Source: Aquatica leii
Taxonomy: Eukaryota; Arthropoda; Insecta; Coleoptera; Lampyridae
DNA length: 64,000 nt
Assembly: GCA_035610365.1 (NCBI GenBank)
Contig: CM069433.1
Span: 131,520,545 to 131,584,544, forward strand
Reading direction: 5' to 3'
A program made the translations under genes and the position numbers. The notes beneath the pieces were generated by a model. It was given only the letters and a program-made list of their open reading frames with translations. It made no database searches and had not been told where the DNA came from. This document shows positions 36,047 through 49,029 of this stretch, piece after piece (the first letter of the stretch is position 1; each line of letters begins with the position of its first letter).

Positions 36047-37580
36047 TTGTACGCCTAGAGGCAATATCTTTTATAATTTTATTCACGCGTCTCGTTCAAT
36101 AAACTAATTGCTTTTGCGATATACAATTCTAAAAAGTTGAGTGTGATTAAACGGATAGATTTTATAATTACAAATTTACCATATTTCTTAAAATAACTCG
36201 TTTTAAAAGTTGTTTCCGTTATTGTAATTATTTTTTAAACATTTCCAGGTAATAACGTGATTGTTTCAATCGTAAATAATTTTATATCAGCGGTAGTATA
36301 AATTACATATATCAAAAATTAATAGTAAAGAAATGCAAAGTATTTGCATAGCGTACGTTAAGTATACTTTTCAAGTACAACAAAAATAATATTTACATTT
36401 CTAAAGTTGAAAGACATTTCGAGTTATGATATTAATAATACTACTTACTGAGCTAGTTGAAAGTATTTAATTATTCTTAAGAACATTCGTCGTTTGGCAC
36501 ACTTACCTAAAACAAAATATAAAATTAGTTAAAGATCAGGAAAAAAAGTATAGTACAATTTTCCAAAAAAACATGTTACATAATACGACTAAGGTAAAAG
36601 TCTTGTTTATTTTAAATTTACCTAAACCCTCCTGAATAAATTACGTTTTCTATTATTATTTATTTGTGAAACTACGATATATGTATACTAAACTAATATT
36701 TGCTTTTCTAAGAAGTCTGTTGACCACCACTAATGTTACGTTAACGGAATAATATTTGTAATTAGGATAGAAGTGCTCGGTAAAATCTTAAAACGTTAAT
36801 CCAAACTATGTAAATGTATATTTTTATTGCTTTAATTTACATAGTAATATATACACGTTTTGGCACTGTGTTGATGTTTTTAGATATAATAAAAAGTATA
36901 TAACGGAACATGTTTTAAAAATACTCACCGCATAACGAAAAATTTTAAGTAATGGAAATGTTTATCACTTTATATAAGGAAATTAATAAAATTGTAACTA
37001 GATTAATGTTTTCTTACTTTTCGAAAAAATTGAAACAAAAATCGCACGGTTATAAAGATAGTGGAACTTAAATACTTGATACTTACTAATGTTTACAATA
37101 ATAATAGTGTCTTTATTATAGCGTGAACATGGCTTAGAAGATGTCACGGTAGAGCTGCTCCTGCTTAAACAGTAAAGCGTAATTTACTACGAGCACTGCT
37201 TTTCAACCGCTTATTGTTACTGTAAGAAAGAAACCATGTAGTATAACATCTGATTACACGCTCAGGCGAGTATTAGAATCAAACACAACATAAATACATA
37301 TATTATATGCATGTCTACACTTGACAAGTCACTAATCTAATTAGGCTTGAGGAGGATTTAAAGGATGACCACGGTGTGTGGTTTTTATATTATTAATAAT
37401 AATATTAATCGTACAAAAAATTATGTATTAAAACTTGCAAAGATAAAAATAATAAAGTTGCGCTACAAAGGAACTGGAGTCGTACAAACTATTAGGAGAT
37501 TGACAGTATAGAAGAATCAAATAAATACTAAAAAACAGAATATCAAGTAAATTTTATTGTATTGTCTATTCTATTTCTGG
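36047..37580. other. AT-rich stretch without recognisable genes
   Basis: No coding, no paired terminal repeats. A short near-palindrome of TAT/ATA words lies near 37388-37412. Confidence 0.5.
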
Positions 37581-37584
37581 GTTG

Positions 37585-39415
37585 GGTTGTACCGTACATC
37601 AATGCAGAATATTGCAATCTGGTGAAATTAATAAAGTTTATCTGCAAACATGAAGCGATATGGCAGTTTTTTGAATGGTAAATGCAACCGTATCTATTGA
37701 TCAAATCGACTAATATCAACTAGGGCGGTACATTAGTAGCAATGGAGCAGTATCGCGGATTTCATCATTTCCAATCTATGAAAGACATCTAACAGTTGTT
37801 CATTTGTCAGTCCACCATGGAAATAGACAGAGCCTGTACTTCACGACAGAAAATGCACGTGTGAAAGCATTTTCACCACCGGTAACAACGTTAACTGCAT
37901 TTCTTATTGTGCAGGGATGACATGTTTGCAAAGACGCTATTTTATTCTAAAGTGCCAACATACTATACATAGAATACATCAGTAGAAAAGTTTGAACGTT
38001 GCAAACAAGGTAAAGTAGTTGAAGAGCATTCCAATTTATATTCGACCGACGCTTTAGGTCGTCTGTTCACTGTACACCTAAACAATGCAGAATTACGATT
38101 ACTGTTAATTAACGTACGTGGACCAACAACTTTCCAAAATTTGAATACAGTAAACAGTGAAATATGTGCCATGTATCGTAAAGTTTGCCAAAAATTAAAT
38201 CTTTTAGAAAACGATGCACATTGGGACACTTCACTCGCTAATGCATCGGCACCTGCGTTACCTCAGCAAATACGCAAATTGTTTGCAATTATATTTACAA
38301 TGTGCTTCCCATCAAATCTAAAAGATTTCACCGGTACATTTGGGAATGGATGTGCCGAACCGATCTGCAAACGACCTTTTCGATTGTGATTTGCAACGAG
38401 AAACACACTTCAAGGTTGACGAATTGGTTACCACCAATCTTTTGCAGTTGGTTTCAGAACAACGTATAACAGAATTATGCATACGATTACAAATCAGAGT
38501 AGTGGATTTTATTTTCTAAACGCGATCGGAGGCACAAGAAAAGCTTTTCTTATTTCACTTATTTTGGCAACTGAAATTGCCATTGAATATTCAAATCACT
38601 AAAACACTAACATGCAATATCCGCAAAAATTCTGTAATGGGTAAAGTACTCCAATCATGTCAACTCATTATATGGGACGAATGTGCTATGGCCCACAAAA
38701 AAACATTAGAAACGCTTTATTGTACACTACAAGATTTAACAGAGAATGAACAACTCTTTAGTGACGCATTCATTTTATTGTCTGGTGATTTTCGACAAAC
38801 TCTACCCGTTCTCAACGCCCTCTGATGAACTTAATGCATGTCTCAAATTGTCAATTTTATACCGAGACTTACAGAAATTGATTTGCAAGTGAAACGTGAT
38901 ATATCCGCTGAATGTATTACAAAGAAATTGTTAGAAATTGGAAAATGACAATCGATGAATCCATACAATGTATCAGATTGCCAACAAACTTTTGTAAAAT
39001 CACAGCAAGTATAGATGAATTGATTCACAAAGTTTTCCAAAATATCGCATAACACTACAAACGTCACCAGTAGCTCAGTGAACATGCTATATTAGCAGTT
39101 GAAAACAGTGATGCCAATGCCAATAATTACAACATTCAAAACAAAATACCAGGCGAAACGAGAACTTATAAGTCCTTCGATACTGTCATGAATCAAGATG
39201 AAGTTGTAAATTATCCGACCGAATTTTAAATTCACTTGATTTAGTAGATACGCCGTAAGTGTGGAAATTAAAAACTCACGTGCTTGTCATTCTTCTTCGA
39301 AATATTAATACCACGGCTTTGCAACGGTACCAAACTTTCAGTGAAAAAGCTGATATACAATATAATCGAAACTACAATTTTAAACGGAAAATTTAAAGAT
39401 GAAGATAGAGTCATT
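37585..39415 (+). pseudogene. Helitron Rep/helicase remnant
   Basis: Collinear blocks of a Helitron helicase occur in changing frames: PYINAEYCN; QLGRYISSN; FPIYERHLTVVHLSVHHGN..LYFTTENARV (37690-37870); NLLENDAHWDTSLANAS and FAIIFTMCFPS (38140-38340). A Walker A decayed to GGTRKAFLISLILAT (38528-38570) comes next, then LPLNIQITKT, Walker B LIIWDECAMAHKK and ILLSGDFRQTLPV (38575-38820), and later DEVVNYPTEF and NGTKLSVKKL. Stops and a ~120-bp deletion after Walker A make it non-functional. Neither the Rep HUH motif nor the 3' CTRR hairpin was located. Confidence 0.85.
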
Positions 39416-42400
39416 GCGTAACTACACTAACGAACGAATATTGACGTTTGCAAAAAGCACTAAAAACGTTTTTCGATGTTTTGTCCCCTTTATCTGACAG
39501 AGTAATTTCAAGCAAATCACGTTTGAAATAGTTTGAGAGTTACCATAGAAACGCATTATACATGCCAAACAGTATGTTGTTAGCGTTGTTTATTTTCTGT
39601 CAATTAAAGTTATGTCGATAAAATGTACAAGCACCGGAAGAAAACTCAATATCAGCAACACTTTAATCTAGGAGAAAACACTATAACATTACCAATCTTC
39701 TTTAACAAAATATACAAACTTGAAATGGAACGTTAAGGTTTCCTTTTAGCATCCTATGCATGTACTTTTTCTTACAAAATCAATAATTTTGAAACGTAAC
39801 AGCACAAAGATGCCTCACAGTAAAAAAGGTCTATATGCTTGTTATGTGAGTTGCCGAAAAGCATTTGATCACGTTACACAAGAACCCAATATCTAATAAC
39901 TAGTAAAATTCTGACAAATCTGAAGCTTGTACATAATGTCAAACTCATACTATTCTAAAAAGAAGACGCATTGGAAAGCTAGGCTAACCGGACTCAAACG
40001 AACCGTACACGTTGTAGGAGCTAAAAAAATGTGAGCACCCTGCCTGGAGCCGCACAAACTGCAGTGCTTTCATTTAAATCAACGGAAGAACAATTTGTTT
40101 CAGCGTGTACGGTTTCTTCAGTTACGGCTAGTGTCTGATTGTACCTTAACAAGTTCTGATCAACATCAAACTTTAGTTTTTAACCTTATAGTATTTGTAA
40201 ACTTGAGATATAACTGTAAAAACTACAACTAAACAGTTCGTTATTCTGCAAACAAAATTTGAACAACCACAAAGCTAACAAGAGATTTTAACAAAAGAGT
40301 TGAGTCAGATAATGCGGATATAGTCACCAAATAAAAAAAAAGAAAGTTAAAAACAACATAACAAAAGCATCATAGTTACAGACTTCGTTAAAAATTGAGC
40401 AAAATCTTTTAGTAAAAAGAGGCTGCTGCTAGAGCCAAAATAATTTTTTCCAACAAAATCTGAAGATTGTAAAACAATTGAAATTGTTTTTATGTGTGCA
40501 TTTACGGTTTGTACAACTAATATAAGATGTGTTTTTATGGACGTTGAGTTTTAATGTAATCGTTACTAAACAATGCTTGCACATCAGAATACATACTAAC
40601 GCCTACTAGAACTCGTCTCACGTAAAATTGGGAACGTCAGTCATTTTTCGCGCAGCTAACGTAGTACCAACATTTTTGTTAGCGATGTAACATAATTATC
40701 GAAATAATGTGTATTGAAAACCACACGTTTGATAATTGTAGTGAACCGCATAGTAAAAGGAATGTTAAATGATATGAAACCAAAATCCAGCGTCGTGTTT
40801 CGTAATTCAAAGACATTTAAAAACCAAATGCATACATATGAATATATCGGTTATTATGATTTTTAATAAGAAGTTTTTTTCTGTAAAATAAACAATCGCA
40901 TATTCAATAAAAATTTAAAAAAAAATGGCGATCGCTGTACTTTCCTTATAGGAAAGTAAAAAGTAGCGTTAAGAAACTGAAACGTATAATCGTACGCTAC
41001 TGTAGTCTAATCGGGATCCAAGGGGCGGGATTTTACATAAATGCGTTCTTGAGACGTACCTCTTTTTATTTGGCTATTATTATAGTAACAATGTTGACAA
41101 GCACGTCAAAAACACAGTAAAAAGAACTTTTATATGAAGATATTATAAACTAACTACGAAACTAGCTGAATATGCATAATAGCATTAAACATTTCTAAAC
41201 ATTTATACTTAACTTAGACAAATGCTTTTTGAAATAAATCTTAATAGGTTTTTGTTTGCTCAATATCTATTTCGTTACAGCATTTATAAATTATTTTACC
41301 TACTTCTGCTTTATTCTGGTTTTTTTTTCTACCAAATTATGATTTCGCAAAAACTATGTCAACAATCTATGAAATGTCACGAAACGCACACAAATACAAG
41401 TTTATTAGTTATGCTTGCAATAATGATAGCCTTTTTGTAAAGTGTTGAGTTACAATAGTAGTTACACTGTTGTTTCTTTATTTACTTTATTAAATTCTAT
41501 GAATAGCGTACTTTTACTGACCACAGTAATGTTTACGATAGTTAAGCAAACAAATCATTTTGTAACAGTTACTACAGCACAACAGACGTAGTATTTCTTG
41601 AATGCATAACATGTTTTGACATCGATAGAAATATATTTCAACAACTACTCAAGTGCATTTAAATTTTTTTTGTTATCAATAGGTTAAAAAGCAGTGTTTG
41701 TGACGTACCAGATTTGTCGTCTTCTACTGATCCAACCTCTAGCCCAAAACAGTCACTTACGATTGTTTCTTTTCAAATATTCTATAATTCTAACTCGAGT
41801 TCACAAAATAACCGATATAGGCATTCTTACACTATTATTTCCGACGACACTGAACAAATCTTGAGTAATAATGTTACTTGAATTCAACCGATTTAAAATG
41901 GATTTATCTACTGAGAACGCCACTTACAAAAATTAAGTTTTTTGCTGTAGTAAAAACAAAATTGGTCATAAATTAATCATCATTAGCGCTTGTAATAATC
42001 AAAAGTCAAATCTAGAAGATAATTAAAGTTGTCAACAAAATACAAAGTGATTAAGATGGTACGTGTTATCCATGATTAATAATCTTTGTACGCTTAATAG
42101 GCTTAAAATAAATTTAAAAGCATGTATAAAAGAAATTGGCCCACTTGACCCCACAACTTCAATGATTGTTTAGTCTAAACACGCGCACGTCTTTAGAAGA
42201 TAAAAATTTACAACGGTAAATAACTCAAAAGTATAATAAACCAACGTATTCACGTACTTTTTAAATGGAATTAAAGTAACGTTAGAAGTAAATTACAACT
42301 TATGATTGTACCTCAAAAAATGCTTTGTCGCTTTTGTGCAGTCGAAATCATGATGTACGTAACCTATTTATTACATGGCGTAAGACTATTCGATGCTTTG

Positions 42401-42980
42401 GTCAAATTGCAAAGCAATTACCGTTTAAACAATTTTATACTTCTATGTATATAAGTTGTATTTCCAGAACATATAACAAAAAACGTTTTAAGCTTTAACA
42501 AATTAAGTAATTTTGAAATTCAGTTATTTTTATAAGTGCTTTAAAATTATACAATTTTATTTGAATTTAATTTATATTTAATTTAAATTTTTATCTTGTT
42601 TATGGGAATGGTATGAGAAAGATTATATTTTTTTAAGAGAATTGTTCAGATATAGAATAATTTTTCTGAGGTTAACGAGCAAAAAATTTAAAAAAAACCA
42701 AAGACTAAGAAAATAGAGAATATTGAATTTTTGCAAATAATTTGAGTTTTATTACCAAGAAAAATATGATTTAGCAGATGATTATAAGCGACTTTCGGCT
42801 TAGACCGCGTCGTAGTTAAACACCTAGACTTTTTAGACTTTGTCCTAGTTTCTCCTTGAGAGCCAAAACAAGAAGTAGAACTTGCCTTTGTCGTATTGTC
42901 GTTCGTGTTTGGTGTATTCTATGTATAGAATGGAAGCTTGCAATCTCAATAATAACTTCCAAAAATTAATGCTACTTTCA
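39416..42980. other. Long non-coding stretch with small fragments
   Basis: The only supportable content is: an RT motif-A-like word KAFDHV (about 39855-39872, + strand, a LINE fossil); an inverted-repeat pair at 39975-40130; and the palindromic TTTCC..GGAAAG word at 40940-40965 shared with 15.2 kb. A 72-codon frame at 41222-41440 is hydrophobic and unassigned. Confidence 0.45.
39975..40130. repeat. Small inverted-repeat (MITE-like) structure
   Basis: GAACCGTACACG near 39999 and CGTGTACGGTTTC near 40097 are complementary, and the flanks extend the match (CTAGGCTAACCGGACTC versus the complement of GTTACGGCTAG). There is no coding and no clear target duplication. Confidence 0.45.
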
Positions 42981-43763
42981 TGTGTAAACAAATGAGTACG
43001 AAATTTATAAAAAATACTACTTACAGAGGTTATATGGGACAGTATACCGCGACATTCCAAAGAAGGCTAGAAGCTACTCGGCGTATAGATTATGAGGAAG
43101 ATACATTAAAGAGTAATCTAGAAGGCATTGTAATGCAGAATATGTCATTTAGACAAGCAGTAGAGAAGCACAAGGTACCAAAGAACATCCGTCGAAAGTT
43201 TAATGCGACAAATTCAGGATTGTTAGGCAGACCAACCTTTTTGAACCAAAAAGAAGAAAAATAATGTTGTGTCTGCCGTAACATGCTGCTGTAGCAGGAT
43301 TTCCATTCACGCCAATCGTAAAGGTATTAAACATTGATTTTCTTGAAAAAAAAATGTATATTACTTTTTATCAATTATTATAGGTGTAGTGTAGACTGGT
43401 TGCATCGTTTTATGTAGCGAAACCAAGAATTGCCAGCAAGGCTTGCGGAGAAGATGAAACAGTACAAGGCTGCACTTTGCGATGAAGCTGTCGCAAAGAC
43501 AACTTATAATTTTGCACCACAGAACATCATAAATATGACCAACTTTCCGGATGACTACGCCAGAGAGAGAATTATTGCTGAAAAAGGCATACATTTGTAA
43601 AACTTTTCGGAAAGCTCAATCTCCATTATGTTTGCTGAAGCAGCCGACGGTTTCTTATTAACCCAATACGTTGTATACGAGGCGACAGAATTTTATCTGT
43701 AATGGATAGAAAATGGTCAAACTGTCGCTATAACAGATCAAAATCGGGGATGATTCGATCCGT

Positions 43764-46189
43764 TGTAACGTCCCGTTAGAGTTCATTACATTAAAATTCA
43801 ATTTTACATTCGTTTATTTTTTGCAACTAATATTGCACGTAAATTTATTCAGTTTGGCAACGTCGCGTGGTATTTCGAAAGCGTTTGCGTAGTCGACCTG
43901 AGGTGTAGCTTAAACTTACACTTCCGCTTGGGCCACGTTTGGCCGTGCGTGTCGTAGTGATGCGGGGAAGACACATTTTCTTGATTATGGCGTAAAAACG
44001 CATACAATTTAATTTTTATTCATTCCATCTAATTGTTGGTGAGTTTACGTTTATTTTGATATAATTTTTCTATTGAATTCAACATTTTTAGTGATTTCAA
44101 AATGTTACGCAAGATTTAGACAAAGGAATTTATTTTGAAGGCCGTTGTTGTAAATGCAGCGTGAGTACAGCATGTCATTTAAAAAACCATTCTAATTATT
44201 TATATTTAGGGTCTTTTATTTTTTATTCTGGATCTTTTACTTTTTTTGGATTTTCTGGATCTTTTATTTTGGTTTTGTCTTTTAATTACTGGATTTTCCG
44301 TCATTGGATTTATACATTGATTTTATGCTTGCTGGTGTGGTTGGAAATCTACATTCCTTTAGAAGAATTTTATCACTACAACAAAGTATGTGCTAAAGAT
44401 AGAAGATATACGATAACGTCATATCATATGGTGAGTCAACTGGAATTAAGTTACTACATTTTACATTCACATTAATTAAATTCAGTTATTAAAACTTTTC
44501 ACTCAATAACAAATCAAACGTTTACGACATTTGCGTTTAATATCAATTAATAATTAGATGTAAGATTTTACGCTTTTTATTCATCACCAATTTAAAGGTG
44601 GTTGGCGCCCTTATATTTTATTTTAAATCCTGTTTTATTTCTAATATGTTTAATTCAAATATTGTTCTTTGTTCTCTAATGTAAATAGTATATTAAGTTA
44701 TAGTTAATAAATTAACGGAGTTCACGTCTTTGTATTTATTTTCATTCAAACTCACACCCAGAGGTCTGTGCTTCCGATTGCTACCGTGGTTAAATTATTA
44801 TTTTTGAAGTGAAACTTCTTTATCGGCGTTGGAAAAAAATTTACCGTCACATTTTACGCATCACATTTTTCCGTTACGCGCCATCTGTTTTTCGGTTACG
44901 CGTCACATTTTTCCGTTACGCGCAATCTTTTTTTATTTCTGAAACGAAATAGCGACGAGATAAATAATATATCAATACTAAAGTGATCAACAAAATCAAA
45001 GGCTTTATTTTAATTCTAATTCCAGTGGATTTTTAACAAAAGTAAGTAATTATATCTATTTTTCTAATACTTGTTAAGGTTAACCTCAAATTCTGATTGA
45101 ACGATGACATTTTAAATTTAAGATATTTAAGGTTAACCTCAGTTTCTGATTGAACGATGACAATGACAGTAATAATTCTATTTCAATTAATGAAATGCTG
45201 TAATAACCTTAGTAGCAAAAGTTAAAGTGAAATAATTGTATTATTTGTATTCATGTCTATTATAATAAAATCCTTTTGTTTGAACTTTATCAAATTTTAA
45301 ATTTAAGATATTTAAGGTTAACCTCAGTTTCTTATTGTAACTATCGGTCAATGTATATGATTTCATTAAAATAGTATTTATTAATTAATACAACTGCTAA
45401 TTTAATGAACATCAATTAATTGGCATAGAGTATAAATTCTGAAATATGTTATTAATTTTTGTAAATCAATTAACTAATTTTTGTAGATTAAATTTCATAT
45501 TTCAGTTACCATAAGCCATTAATTATTAAATTTAAGATATTTAAGGTTAACCTCAATTTCTGATTGAACGATGACAATGATAGTAATAATTCTATTTCAA
45601 TTAATGAAATGCTGTAATAATCTTAGTAGCAAAAGTTAAAGTGAAACACAGTTGGTTCAGACGAAGAGTACTATCAGTTTCTCCAACGCAGTAGGGATAG
45701 CATGTCGCTTATTTCGTTACGCGTCACATTTTTAATTAATACGACTGCTAATTTAATGAACATCAATTAATTGGCATAGAGTATAAATTCTGAAATATGT
45801 TATTTTTGTAAATCAATTAACTAATTTTTGTAGATTCAATTTCATATTTCAGTTACCATAAGCCATTAATTAAAAAAATATATAATAACGATGACAATGA
45901 TAGTAATAATTCTATTACAATTAATGAAATGCTGTAATAATCTTAGTAGCAAAAAGTTAAAGTGAAATAATTGTATTATTTGTATTCATGTCTATGATAA
46001 TAAAATCCTTTTGTTTAAACTTTATCTAATTTAACTTTATTTAACCAATTTCTGAAAAGTTGCATGTAGATCATTTTGCGAAAAATAAGGCCATAAAGAA
46101 GTTTCACTTCTTACATGTGTGCACTAGTACACGCCCTAATTTTTTACTTTTTATTATACGTTCTTTATTCGGAGTAATTTTTTATTACA
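43764..46189 (+). mobile_element. 2.4-kb LTR-type insertion with internal tandem repeats, TSD CCGT
   Basis: It starts TGTAACGTCCCG and ends TTTTTTATTACA, flanked on both sides by CCGT (43760-43763 and 46190-46193). Removing it and one CCGT joins the pogo-like frame without a shift, which fixes the boundaries. TGTAA..TTACA ends and a 4-bp TSD fit a Ty3/Gypsy LTR. It has no gag-pol, so it is probably a very long solo LTR, enlarged by the repeats at 44840-46040, but another small LTR-ended element is possible. The frame at 44161-44475 comes from a CTGGATCTTTTA-type repeat and is not a likely gene. Confidence 0.7.
44840..46040. repeat. Complex tandem repeats inside the 2.4-kb insertion
   Basis: There are three interleaved units. 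Unit 1 is CACATTTTTCCGTTACGCG-like (about 44850-44930, again near 45715). Unit 2 contains TTTAAGGTTAACCTCA..CTGATTGAACGATGAC and AATGAAATGCTGTAATAA (near 45075, 45130, 45310, 45540, 45890). Unit 3 is a ~135-bp block with CATCAATTAATTGGCATAG (near 45408 and 45762). The order varies, indicating repeated unequal exchange or segmental duplication. Confidence 0.8.
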
Positions 46190-46439
46190 CCGTTATATTT
46201 GAAGGTTTGATTGTCCCAAAAATATTAATCGGCAATAATCTAGCCAGTCTCGTTCAGCCAGTTCCTAAATCTGTGTTTTTCCGTTTACTCTCAGAAACCA
46301 TTCAATCTATACAAAGATTTGCGTCTGCAAATATTCAGGCACGATTCAGAGCAGCTCGACTGTATTCAATGGACAAAAATAAAATTTTTATGCATTTGCC
46401 ATCAAGAAAAATCGTGAAACTTAAGGTAAACAGTTGAAA

Positions 46440-49000
46440 CAACACTATCTACAAAAAGAAAAATGAAAATAAAAGTTTCCGCAGATTGTCGGCAATGGAT
46501 TTACTAGAATCCGACAATGGAATGAAAATGAGCATGATAATGATTCTGGAAATAAATCATTAGAAGGAAATAAAGATTTGCTCCCAATTACAAAAAATCG
46601 AAATGGAAGCTTCCATTAAGACTTTCTAGATGGTTTATCTTCGTCAACAATAAATCTAGATTTGGTGATTAAAAACTATTACATTGTAGCAAACTTTTAT
46701 TTACAACGAAAATAGTAAAAAACCACGTATAGCAAAAATCCTAAAGAAGAAAAGTGATAAATATAAAAATCAAATTAAAAATAACAAGAAACCAAATACA
46801 TTTGTTTTTCCGTCCGCAGATGACATGTATTATGCCTACATCATCTTACGTGGACGTTATAGTTGGAGTCAGTAATGTAATTACTATCAATATAGTTATT
46901 TATTAACGAATTACTGTGTAAATTTGACTTTTTTTAAGAGTTTCCATTTTTAAACCCGAGTGAAACCAGGATTTTTGCGAGTCCAACGCTTAATTTACAT
47001 AGAAACGAGTTGAATACAACATTTTACCGCTAAAAAAAAGTGTACGAGGCTGCCAAATTCTCAATTTTTTTTAAAAAATAGTTTGACGTTTAAGTGCGCA
47101 AAAGCTGTCAAAGACGGTTTACAATAGCGAAAAATTAAAATTTGACAATTAAAAACAATAAAAAAGTTTTCTTTGTTTAGTTTGAAAAATGAATTTCCCC
47201 AGCAATACCTCATACTTTTCAAAAGTTTAAAATTCTACAGTTTTTAAGTAATGTCCTATAAAGATGTTTCCATTGTTAAATTGGAACAAATTTGTGGTTA
47301 TCTCACTAAATTCGAACAAAAAAGCTTTCTCATGTAACCTCAAAGTCTGTATTATTTGGGTCTAACATCTTCGTCTAAAAATTATGTTTTTAAAAAATGT
47401 TAAGTTTGAGTAGGTAATCAATTTTCTATGAAATTATTTAATTGGAAGTTTTATTAATTCTTCACAAAAAACTGTACGGTTCAAAATATACAAAAAACAG
47501 TGTATAAAACCCCAGTTGACGGTATTTCTGAACTAATTAGTAGTTACGTTAAAATTTTACTGAGTTTTCAACCTTTTAAGATTTACATTTATCTTTTTTT
47601 CAGGACATTACTGCTGTTGGAGAATGTTTGCAAAATAGTTTAGAGAAAAATTTGACCACAGGCAATACAACGTGAAAGATTCAACGATGAAGAATACTAA
47701 GATCCAGCACAGTTCATCGCTCAAATTAAAATAATTTTGAAAAGATACATCGATGGGCGGGGGTTAGGTCGCTACATGAGATCGAGCATACCAAAGATAT
47801 TTTCCTTGCCGTTTACCTATCGCTCTACAACAATATTGATGCCAAAACAATAGTTTGTTTTTTCATCGTGTAGAACTGTTGACATCGAAGTAACTTGCAA
47901 GGTTATTAATCCACTTTAGACCACGTGACATTTACTTACTCATTAAAGAAAACAAATATTGGAACGAAGCAACATACTAGTCGAAAAAAGTAGATTCGCA
48001 CAAAAAACACAGTAACATCGTGTTACGTGTCGTTAATTATTAGTTTTCTAAGAAACCGTATGTTAATTAAATTTTATCACATCACTGGTACGCCGACACC
48101 ATTGGTTGGTTATTTCGAAATCGGAAATTGATATTCCGGAGCGGGGGGTGGTTTCATTGAATATCTTGATCGACCCTATTTGACGTTTTATTCTAGTGCT
48201 TGCTGCACGTAATCTATAATTGTTCGAAATCTTTGAATTGAAAGTACCTTCATTTTCACTCAATTACACGTTGTTTAACTATTACGCTTTTAACGAAGGG
48301 AATTACAACAAAATGACGAAACGACGCCATCATCCTTCTGGCTAAAATTTAATGTTTTACAGCAAAAATAGGTCGAAATCGCTATCTACATTCCTATATT
48401 TTACGAAGGTGGAAAGCTGCAATGCTTCGTAATTATTTGAATCGTATTCCGCAAAAGGTGGATGATGCAGGCGAAAATAGGGGGCCTTGACCGTAATCAA
48501 ACATCGTTAATTTAGCAATTTTTTCGTCAACATAACTGCGTTTCTTCTACAACTTAAGTGTACTGTAATGTGTGTAAAATTAATTTAGTTCTTTTGTAAA
48601 TATTGGAATACGCCTCTGTCGTAAATCACTGTCTGTCTTTCACGTTTAATAGCGAATTGGGTTTTCCAAAACACGCTTGCATTTTTGAAATACTTGTTGA
48701 ATACGGGCCGGCATGTTACTTCTAATTCTCGAAGTGAAACCTTACGAAAGTACGTTCGGTAATTCATTTGGTTGTATCGCGATTTTAGTGGAAAAAAAAG
48801 GAAACTGGAAGAACGCTTGAAATCATTAAAATGTGTCGTTCCGTAAATTTTCCTTTGAATTGTTATCTCCAAGGTTTGGAATGACGTTGCTGTTTTCTTC
48901 GATATACCAATTAAGTGATCGACATGATTGACTAGCCTGAATTTCTTATTGCTTTTTTGGTTGGTTTTGGAAATGCGAACCATGTTTAATTTAACAGATG
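46440..49000. other. Mostly non-coding; pogo tail then unassigned sequence
   Basis: 46440-46620 may be the acidic C-terminal tail of the pogo-like gene (NENEHDNDSGNK-like reading). The rest shows only short frames. A 140-codon minus-strand frame at 48585-49007 is basic (KTNQKSNKKFRL) with no recognised domain; it is the longest unexplained frame here and may be chance. Confidence 0.4.
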
Positions 49001-49029
49001 AACCCACACACTAATTATTAGTACCTGCC

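Larger units (their letters stand above)
42986..46437 (+). pseudogene. Pogo-like transposase, split by an LTR-type insertion
   Basis: The N-terminal part holds a psq/CENP-B-like helix-turn-helix (MSFRQAVEKHKVPK, GLLGRPTFLNQKEE, 43140-43260). The core follows with NQELPARLAEK, PQNIINMTNF (first-Asp block degenerate), SIMFAEAADGFLL, TQYVVYEATEFY and NRSKSG (to 43763). The gene then resumes at 46194 in frame: VIFEGLIVPKILIGNNLASLV (catalytic GDN decayed to GNN), a deletion that removes the third-Asp block, and PKSVFFRLLSETIQ, ANIQARFRAARLY, LPSRK. The intervening 43764-46189 is a TG..CA insertion with a CCGT duplication. Frameshifts and stops show it was already dead or died later. Confidence 0.7.

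Noticed and set aside
44161..44475. 104-codon hydrophobic frame as a small membrane protein
   Set aside because: The hydrophobic GSFxF pattern comes from a CTGGATCTTTTA-type DNA repeat within a non-coding LTR-type insertion.
44840..46040. CRISPR-like array
   Set aside because: The repeats are long, imperfect and reordered, with no regular spacers, and the genome is eukaryotic.
46060..46437. A 125-codon frame taken as a single gene, possibly an integrase because of LHVDHF near its start
   Set aside because: Its first part lies inside the LTR-type insertion and its second part is the pogo-like transposase tail; the junction at the CCGT duplication explains it.
48585..49007. 140-codon minus-strand frame as a host gene
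   Set aside because: No domain, no supporting neighbours, and composition not clearly coding; left as unassigned.
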